From contig NZ_CP021434.1 of assembly GCF_002162355.1 (NCBI RefSeq), forward strand, positions 4,332,001 through 4,396,000: a stretch of 64,000 nucleotides of DNA, given 5' to 3'. The position numbers and the translations under genes were made by a program. Each line of letters starts with the position of its first letter. Position 1 is the first letter of the stretch. Under the pieces are notes generated by a model, which was not told the DNA's origin, ran no database searches, and was given only the letters and a program-made list of their open reading frames with translations. Below, one piece after another: positions 53,774 to 61,200 of this stretch. This stretch comes from Tumebacillus avium (GTDB lineage Bacteria > Bacillota > Bacilli > Tumebacillales > Tumebacillaceae).

Positions 53774-54778
53774 TCACCCCCGATGGGTCGATGTCCGCTC
53801 GATGATCGAGTGCGGCAGACGGACGGTGTAGTCTTCGATCGGTTCGTCGAGGAGCAGTTTCGTCAGCAATCGCATCGAGACCGCGCCAAGGTCGTACGTC
53901 GGCTGGGCGACGGTGGTCAGCTCCGGGCGCACGATGGTGGAGAGGCGCGTGTTGTCAAAGCCGAGCAGGAGCACGTCCTGCGGCGAGTTGCCGCCCCGGT
54001 CGCGCACGGCGTTGAGGAAGCCGAGGGCGATCTCATCGCTGGCGGCGACGACCGCTTCGGCACGGTGTCCATTTTGCAAAAATTCGGCCGCGACGCCATG
54101 CGCACCTTCGTATTTCATATCCGGCGCGTGCAGGATCAGATCGTTTTGCAGCGGCTTCCCTGCTTCCTGCAGCGCCCGTTCGTATCCGCGCCGGCGCTCC
54201 ATGGTGACAGGATGCGTGGTCGGACCGCCGAAGAAGACGATCTGCGAGGTGCCTTTTTCAAGGAAGAAACGGGTGGCGTCATAGGCGGCCGACTCGTTGT
54301 CGATCGCAACAGACGGGATGCGCCCTTCCGGATCGTCGGTCGCGCAGAGCACGACAGGCAGCTGCGCCTGTTCAAAAGTTCTGACAATCTCCTTGGTAAT
54401 CTTCTCGGAGATAAAGATCATCCCGTCGACCTGTTTCTCCCACATGGTGCCGATCAAGTCGATCTCGCGGTCTTCGCGGGCGTCAGAGTTGGTCAAGATG
54501 ATGTGATACTGGTACATCGTTGCAATATCTTCAATCCCGCGCAGCACTTCTGCGTGGAACAGGTCGGACACGTCAGGCAGGATCACGCCGATCGTCTTCG
54601 TGCGCTTGCTGGCCAGCCCGCGCGCCACGGCGTTTGGCCGATAGGCGAGCTTTTCAATGGCAGCCTGGACTTTTGCTTTCGTTTCGTCTTTGACCACCGC
54701 CGTCCCATTCAACACCCGGGACACCGTCGCCATCGACACGCCTGCTTCTCTTGCTACATCATAAATCGTCTTGTTCAC
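53774..54778 (-). CDS. ccpA: Catabolite control protein A (LacI family)
   Basis: A 334-aa protein. HTH YDVAREAGVSMATVSRVLNG, hinge NAVARGLASKRTKTIGVILPD, then a periplasmic-binding-like core with IEDIATMYQYHIILTNSD. This last block and the hinge are typical of CcpA. With HPr(Ser-P) it binds cre sites and controls carbon catabolism. No cre site search was attempted. The gene leads the D-2-hydroxyacid dehydrogenase gene. Confidence 0.88.
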   Translation of the reverse strand: MNKTIYDVAREAGVSMATVSRVLNGTAVVKDETKAKVQAAIEKLAYRPNAVARGLASKRTKTIGVILPDVSDLFHAEVLRGIEDIATMYQYHIILTNSDAREDREIDLIGTMWEKQVDGMIFISEKITKEIVRTFEQAQLPVVLCATDDPEGRIPSVAIDNESAAYDATRFFLEKGTSQIVFFGGPTTHPVTMERRRGYERALQEAGKPLQNDLILHAPDMKYEGAHGVAAEFLQNGHRAEAVVAASDEIALGFLNAVRDRGGNSPQDVLLLGFDNTRLSTIVRPELTTVAQPTYDLGAVSMRLLTKLLLDEPIEDYTVRLPHSIIERTSTHRG

Positions 54779-54865
54779 GGGAAACGCCCCTTTGTTCTTT
54801 GGACATAACTAGTAGACTCATTTTACCATAATGCGGTAGGGCAAAACAGCATATCTGTGAGCAAC

Positions 54866-54894
54866 AAAAAGCCCGATCTTGTGGAGATCGGGTT
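54866..54894 (-). terminator. Terminator after the 54906 gene
   Basis: AACCCGATCT / AGATCGGGCT arms followed by TTTTT on the minus strand. Confidence 0.85.
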
Positions 54895-54905
54895 TGATCA
54901 GTATT

Positions 54906-55307
54906 TTAGCGGATCATCGAGTTCAGGCTGTCTTGCTTGGTTAAAAAAGCGACCCGGTGGCCGTCCGACTTGTTGCGGGTGACGATGAAGAGCTGGTCGC
55001 GCTTGGTGATGTTGATCTGCTCGCCGTCTTGGAGGCGGACGAGGATGCTGTCAGTTGCTTGCGATGCTTTGGGCGCATGCTGCAAGTCGCCCATGAAGAT
55101 CGATTCGTTGTAGAGGCGGAGGAACTGATCGGCATCGAGCGGCTGATCGTGGTCGGACGAATGCAGGACGACCTGCTCGATCTCTTCGCGCTTCAGTTGG
55201 CGGAAATGGTTGAATTTTTTCATCAGCTTGCCAAGCATATAATGCGGGATGCATCCCGCGCAGACGATAATGGTGGCGATCAAACTGTAGAGCCAAAGTT
55301 CTCCCAT
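54906..55307 (-). CDS. Membrane-anchored protein of unknown function, YfmQ-like build
   Basis: 133 aa from the ATG at 55307 with GGGAGATGATCACC upstream. One N-terminal membrane helix (WLYSLIATIIVCAGCI), then a basic linker and a soluble domain with LDADQFLRLYNESIFM and ILVRLQDGEQINITKRDQLFIV. The layout recalls Bacillus YfmQ; similarity is faint. Monocistronic. Confidence 0.6.
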   Translation of the reverse strand: MGELWLYSLIATIIVCAGCIPHYMLGKLMKKFNHFRQLKREEIEQVVLHSSDHDQPLDADQFLRLYNESIFMGDLQHAPKASQATDSILVRLQDGEQINITKRDQLFIVTRNKSDGHRVAFLTKQDSLNSMIR

Positions 55308-55403
55308 GGTGATCATCTCCCGTTTTGGTTGCTGTTATTTGTTACCTTTAAAATAACAGCTCGCTAGCCGAAACGTTGTGAGAAAAATCACGGGCAGAAA
55401 AAC

Positions 55404-55865
55404 TCATAGCTCGCGTCCTTGCGCCAGCGCCTGATTCAGCCGCTGCTGCATAAATCCGATGCCCGTGCAGCCTTTCAGCGGCGTATGATAGGCGGGCGCA
55501 TCGCCAAAGACGGCCGGGACGACGACGGTGTATTTTTTGCCGCCGAGGATCGTGATGTCGTCGTAGCCGGTCAGCCCCTTTGCCTTCGCCTGTTCGATGA
55601 ACGCTTCCAGAGAAACATCGCGCAGCGGGTTGCTGGACGTGAAGCGGACATCGTAGTTTTCCGGCACGATGTCCTCGGGACGGAGAAACCCGTGTTTGGC
55701 GGAGAGAATCACCCAGTCCTCGCCAAAAAATTGCCGGGCGTATGCTTGGCAGAGTCGGTGAAACGTGCCGGTGTACGTGTGCCGGGCTGCTGCCGGCCCT
55801 GTGAAGTCGGGCTGGGTATCCCAGATTTTTCGCGAACCGCAAGGGATGATACATAAGCGTTTCAT
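55404..55865 (-). CDS. DUF6884 domain protein
   Basis: 153 aa from the ATG at 55865, preceded by GAGGTGA. LCIIPCGSRKIWD at the start and LSAKHGFLRPEDIVPENYD are the DUF6884 blocks, which resemble the YaaA-like fold. Function unknown. Located directly downstream of the FAD oxidoreductase gene, with 8 bp between. Confidence 0.75.
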   Translation of the reverse strand: MKRLCIIPCGSRKIWDTQPDFTGPAAARHTYTGTFHRLCQAYARQFFGEDWVILSAKHGFLRPEDIVPENYDVRFTSSNPLRDVSLEAFIEQAKAKGLTGYDDITILGGKKYTVVVPAVFGDAPAYHTPLKGCTGIGFMQQRLNQALAQGREL

Positions 55866-55873
55866 TTCAAAAG

Positions 55874-56914
55874 TCACCTCGGTGCTATCAGTTTCGCCAC
55901 GCGCTGTCCAATCGCCGGGGCCAATTTGAAACCTGCGCCGCTCCAGCCTGTGGCGAGGATCAACCCTTGGAGGTCGACGGAAGGCTCTACAATCCCGCGC
56001 ATGTCCGGCGTATAGGCGTCAAAACTGCGGCGGCCGCCGGAAAGCTTTGCCTCGTCGACCCAATCCAAACGCTTCACCGCGACCTCCGCTGTGCGCTGCG
56101 CTCCGGCGAGGTCGACTCCTTGCGGCACGTCCGGGTCGATATCCCACTCGTCGACAGGCAAACCGATCAGCGACAACTCCCCCGCTTCCGGGCGCGCGTA
56201 CAAATCGGTCGTGTCGTCGAGGAATGCCGGATGCAGCGCTGCTCCCCCCGGGCGTTTGTAAAAATGCACTTGGATCGTCTTGCTGCGGACAGGCAGTTGG
56301 AGCCCCAACGCTTGGGCGAACTGCGGTGTCCACGCGCCTGTCGCCAGCACGACATGTTCAGTATGCACCGTGCCGATCGAAGTCTCAACCCCTGTCACGC
56401 GCCCCCCTTCCGTCAAAATGCGCTGCACACGCGTCCCTTCACAAGCAAGCGCCCCCCACTCCCGCGCCTTTTCGATCAAAAACCGGGTCGTGCGCACCGG
56501 ATCGGCATAGCCGCCTCGAACTTCATACACGGCCCCGCCAACTCCGTCCCATTGCAGAGCAGGAAAGCGCTGCGCCCCTTCTGCGGCGGTGAGAAATTCC
56601 AGCCCCAGCCGCTCGGCTTCGGCCCGCATCCGTTCCGTCTGCTGCTCCGCCTCCAGATACAGCAACCCGGTCCGGCGATATCCGACCCTTTCCCGATGCT
56701 CCAAGAAAAACGCAAAGCTCTCCGCCGCCAATTCGGTCAAAAACGGGTCGGTGTGATAGACGCGCAAAAATCCGCCCGACTGCCCGGTCGAGCCCGTTGC
56801 GAACCGGCCTTGCTCAAACAACACGGCGTTCTGTACTCCGCGTGCGGCAAGCGCGTGCAAAGCGGCGGCGCCGATCACGCCTCCGCCGATGATCACAGCA
56901 TCTGCTGTCTGCAT
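55874..56914 (-). CDS. FAD-dependent amine/amino acid oxidoreductase (DAO family)
   Basis: 346 aa from the ATG at 56914, with AGGAGG six bases upstream; eleven upstream codons lack one. Rossmann motif ADAVIIGGGVIGAAALHALAARG, GSTGQSGGFLRVYHTD, HVVLATGAWTPQ, and C-terminal LILATGWSGAGFKLAPAIG. This matches D-amino acid oxidase/sarcosine oxidase-like flavoproteins. Substrate cannot be assigned. It leads DUF6884 in a two-gene unit. Confidence 0.85.
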   Translation of the reverse strand: MQTADAVIIGGGVIGAAALHALAARGVQNAVLFEQGRFATGSTGQSGGFLRVYHTDPFLTELAAESFAFFLEHRERVGYRRTGLLYLEAEQQTERMRAEAERLGLEFLTAAEGAQRFPALQWDGVGGAVYEVRGGYADPVRTTRFLIEKAREWGALACEGTRVQRILTEGGRVTGVETSIGTVHTEHVVLATGAWTPQFAQALGLQLPVRSKTIQVHFYKRPGGAALHPAFLDDTTDLYARPEAGELSLIGLPVDEWDIDPDVPQGVDLAGAQRTAEVAVKRLDWVDEAKLSGGRRSFDAYTPDMRGIVEPSVDLQGLILATGWSGAGFKLAPAIGQRVAKLIAPR

Positions 56915-56930
56915 TTGAATCCTCCTCCTA

Positions 56931-56957
56931 AAAAAATCAGGCCCCAAACGGGGCCTG
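56931..56957 (-). terminator. Terminator after the MFS exporter
   Basis: CAGGCCCC / GGGGCCTG arms followed by TTTTTTT on the minus strand. It ends the NRPS-MFS unit. Confidence 0.88.
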
Positions 56958-56970
56958 ACCTGATGTGTCT

Positions 56971-58244
56971 TTACGCGGACGGTGCGGCGGTTTCAGCAAC
57001 AGCGCCCTGCTTCTCGCGCAAAATGCGGTTCAGCATCAGCAGCACAATCACGGCCGTGAACGACATGAACAGGCCGGCTGTGAGAAGCGTGCCGCCAATC
57101 TTGAAGTACGAAGTCATCCAAGCGCCGGTCGCCGGAGCAAGCAGCATCGAAGCCGCCTGTGTTGCTGCCGACACGCCGGTGACGCGGCCGATGAGATGAC
57201 CCGGCGTTTCCTTTTGAATGATGTAGCTGAACGGAATCATCGCTGCAGCCGAGAAGATCCCAAAGAACAGGAAGAACAGGAACCACATCGCCAGTTGCAG
57301 CTGGAAGTATCCGAGACCGCCGAGGCCGATCACGGCGTCGAGCAGGCCGCAGACGAGGGCGAGCGACACCAGCATATGCAGCGGCTTGCTATGCCATTTC
57401 GGCAGCGAACCCATCAAGAGCGCGCCGACGACCGAGCCGAGGCCAAGCGCGGAGATCAAATAGCCGAATGCATGCTCGCCAAGCCCGATGTCTTTCGTCC
57501 AGATGACCAGCATGCCGTCATACAGCATGACGATGAACATGCCGATCGTCATCAGGATGATCGAAACGGACAGGATGCGCTTGGAGCGCACATGGCCGAT
57601 GCCTTCTGCAAACTGCTGCCAGAAATGCGGGGGCGCTGTTTGTCCGGGTCGACCGCTTCGCTTTTCAGCGGCGGCATAAACGACAGGAACAGAGCGGCCA
57701 ACAACAGGAATCCAACTTCGACGAGGAACACCTGACGCGCGCCGATGATCGGGATCAAAGCGCCGCCAAGCATCGGAGCGCCGACTTGCGTGAGGTACAC
57801 CGACATCTGGCCAAGCGACAGCGCTTGCGGCAGCATATCGTCGCTGACCAGCGTGCGGATCGCCGACATGCGCGCCGGGTTGTACAGCGTGGCGACCGTT
57901 GCGCGCAGGAAGACGAGTCCTAGCATGATATACAAGTTAGGGACGAAGAACAGCCCCAGGATCACCACGGCGCGGATCAAGACGCACGTGACCATCAGCG
58001 CGCGGCGCGGCAGACGGTCTGCCCACACCGAGACGATCGGGCCGATGAAGATCCATGGCAAAGCCAGGACGATCATCATCGAGGCGATCTCCGTCGCCCC
58101 CATGCCCCATTCATAGGCGATGACGACCGCCAGCGCTGTCATGTCCAGCCAGTTGGCCGAATCGGAAAACAGCGATCCGATAAACAGGTTCCGGAACGAA
58201 CGCTGTTTGACCGGTGCAAACATCGAAGGTTGCTTTTGACTCAT
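56971..58244 (-). CDS. MFS transporter next to the NRPS, frame broken by one missing base
   Basis: From the ATG at 58244 the frame runs to a G-run at 57629-57633 and then shifts; one extra base gives a 424-aa protein with twelve helices. The early loop WADRLPRRALMVTCVLIRA fits the MFS motif A. It starts 22 bp after the NRPS stop, which suggests export of the NRPS product or immunity. The interruption looks like a homopolymer error. Confidence 0.8.
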
Positions 58245-58266
58245 TTTATTTCCTCCCAGTGTTCGA

Positions 58267-61200
58267 TCAATTTATCGTTACCCTTTGCGCGTTCGCCGCG
58301 ATGGCCGCATGTGCCTTGCACAGCGCGGCAGACAGCTGTTCGGCGAGCGTCTGCACATGTGGCGGCAGGACGATCGTGTCGTGATCGCCCGGCACTTCGT
58401 GCACGTCGAGGCGGCCCTGCACCAGCATCTCCCAGCCGAGCGCCGCCTGGCGCTCCGCTTCTGCCGGCTGTTCAGCCGCCCGGAAAAGGGTCATGTCACC
58501 CGGATACGGCGTCGGCTGATAGCTGCCGGACGCCCGTTCATTCGCCGCCGAAACGCGCAGCAGGCGGCGGAACTGCTCATATCCGAAATCATGAGGCAAG
58601 ATGTTGTGCTCTTTTCCAAGTTCCAGGAAATCCCGGAGTGCAGCTTCGATGTTGTGTGGATCAAGTTCAATTCCCTTTACAGATAAATCAAGTTTAAGAC
58701 GCTCGGCCATGTTTTGGCAATAGGAGACGGAAAATTCTGCTTCGCTCAGCAATTGCTCCTCGGGGGTCGGCAACGGGACTGCGGCGTCAAACATCGCCAG
58801 CAGTTCCACCGTCTCTCCTGCCGTGCGCAGTTGCTGTGCAACTTCATACGCGAGCAGTCCGCCAAACGACCAGCCTCCGAGCAGGTACGGCCCCTGCGGC
58901 TGGACGCTTTGCATCCAGTGCAAGTAGCTGGCCGCCAGCTCCTCCACGCGGTCGAGGACGGGGACATCCGCCTCCAGCGCCGGAACCTGCAGCCCGTAGA
59001 CCTGTTGATCCTCGGGCAGTGCGCGGGCCAGCCCGTAGTAGGCCAGGACGTTGCCCGTTCCCGGATGGAACAAGAACAACGGCGTCTTGTCACCGTCCGT
59101 CTTGATCGGCACGAGCGGCGATGCTTCCCGTTGCTCCGCCTGCTCTTGCAAGAGCAGGGCGAGCGCTTCGACCGTCCCTTCTTGGAACAGAGCGGCGAGC
59201 GGCACTTGGCGCCCAAACTCCTGCTGCACGCGCGACATCAGGCGCACGGCGAGGATCGAGTGACCGCCAAGCGAGAAGAAGTTGTCTTTGATCCCGACCG
59301 GGCGAATGTCGAGCAGCTCTTCCCAGATCGCCGCCAGCTTCGCCTCGGCAGCGCTCGTTGGCGCCACAAATGCGGTGTCGCGCTCGAAATCGAGGTCGCC
59401 CGGCAGCGGCAGCGCTTTGCGGTCGACTTTTCCGTTCGCCGTCAGCGGCAGCCTGTCCAAGGTGAGCAAGAACGGCGGAACCATATAGTCGGGCAGCTTG
59501 GCTTTCAAGAACGCGCGCAGCTCTTGTGTCGTCACGCCGGCCGTATCGTGCAACACGACATAAGCGGCGAGGCGTTTGTCGCCCGGCGTGTATTCATGAG
59601 CGGCGACGACGCAGGATTTAACGGCGTCATGCAAATCCAGCACACTCTCTATTTCGCCAAGCTCAACCCTCATCCCTCGTATTTTAATTTGATCATCCTC
59701 CCGACCTAAAAATTTAATTTGGCCGTCCGGCTTGAAATAGCCGCGGTCCCCCGTTTTATAGAGCAGCTCGCCCGGCGCAAACGGATTGGGCAGGAAGGCC
59801 ATGGCGGTGCGCTCCGGGTTGTTGAAATAGCCGCGCGCCAGACCGATGCCGCCCAGGTACAGGTCGCCGGCCACGCCGACCGGGACGGGTCGCATGTTGC
59901 GGTCGAGCACATAGCAGGTGTTGTTGTCGATCGGACGTCCGACCGACACGATCTCACCTTCCTGCACGTCGTCCCAGGTGCAGGTGCGGATGGTGGAGTC
60001 GATCGACACTTCGGTTGCGCCCCAAGTGTTGTGCAGATGCCCCGGCATCTTTTCGAGGAACTGCCGCACCAATTCGGCGCGCAAGGCTTCCCCGGAGGAG
60101 ACGACGACGCGCACGGTGTTCAGCGCGGCGCGATCTTCCGGCGTGATGCTGTCGATCACCATCGCCAGCATGCTTGGCACAAACTGCAGGACGGCGACAC
60201 CATGTTCGACCGCCGCATCGAGGATCGCGCGCGGGTCGCGGTGCAGCTTCGGCGGCAGCAGCACGATCTTGGCGCCAACCATCAGCGGCCAGTAGAACTC
60301 CACCGCCGCATCGTCGAAGGTCAAGGTCGTTTTTTGCAAAACGGACTCGTGCGCCTGCAGCCCGTGCTGGCGCTGCATCCAGCACATCCGGTTGACCCAG
60401 CCGCGATGCGGGTTGGCGACGCCTTTGGGCTTGCCGGTGGAGCCGGACGTGTAGTAGATCGAGACGAGATGGTCGGGCGTGACACCGCTGTGCGGCTTGG
60501 TGTCTGCCTGCTCTGCGATCAGATGCCAATCGGTATCGAGGTAAAGCTGTGCAGCACTCTTGGTCGGAAGCGTCCCGCGCATGTTTTCCAACGCCAGCAC
60601 GACCGGCGCTTGTGCGTCGTCCAGCACTTGCGCGATGCGCTCGCTTGGCGCTTCGGTGTCGATCGGCAGGTACGCCCCGCCCGCTTTCAGGATGCCGACC
60701 AGGGCGATGACCAGTTCCAGCGAACGCTCCACGCAGACACCGACCGCCACATCCGGGCCGACGCCGTATGTTTGCAGGTGACGGGCAAGTTGGTTGGCGC
60801 GTCTGTCCAGCTCCGCATAGGTCAAGGTGTTGCCGTCATAGACCGCCGCGATGTTGTCCGGCGTGCGCTGGACCTGCTCTTCGAACAGCTCATGGAGCAC
60901 TTTGTCGTCGGGGAACGGAACGGCAGTATCGTTCCACTCGATCAGGATGCGCTGCTCTTCTTCGGCGCTCAGGATCGGCAGGTCATCCAGCGTTTGATCA
61001 GGGTTGTCCGCGATGCCTTGCAGGAGCATCAGCAGATGGCCGCACATGCGCCGGATCGTCGCACGGGTGAAGAGGCTGGTCTTGTATTCGAAGGAAGCTG
61101 CCCAGCCCTCCCCAGTTGGGATGATCGTTAGGGTCAGGTCAAATTTTGACGTGCCCCGCTCGACTTCCAGCGCTTCCAGTTCCAGCTCGTCCTCCCCTTG

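Noticed and set aside
59719..61131. 470-codon plus-strand open frame
   Set aside because: Antisense to the NRPS A2 domain; composition is that of a shadow frame.
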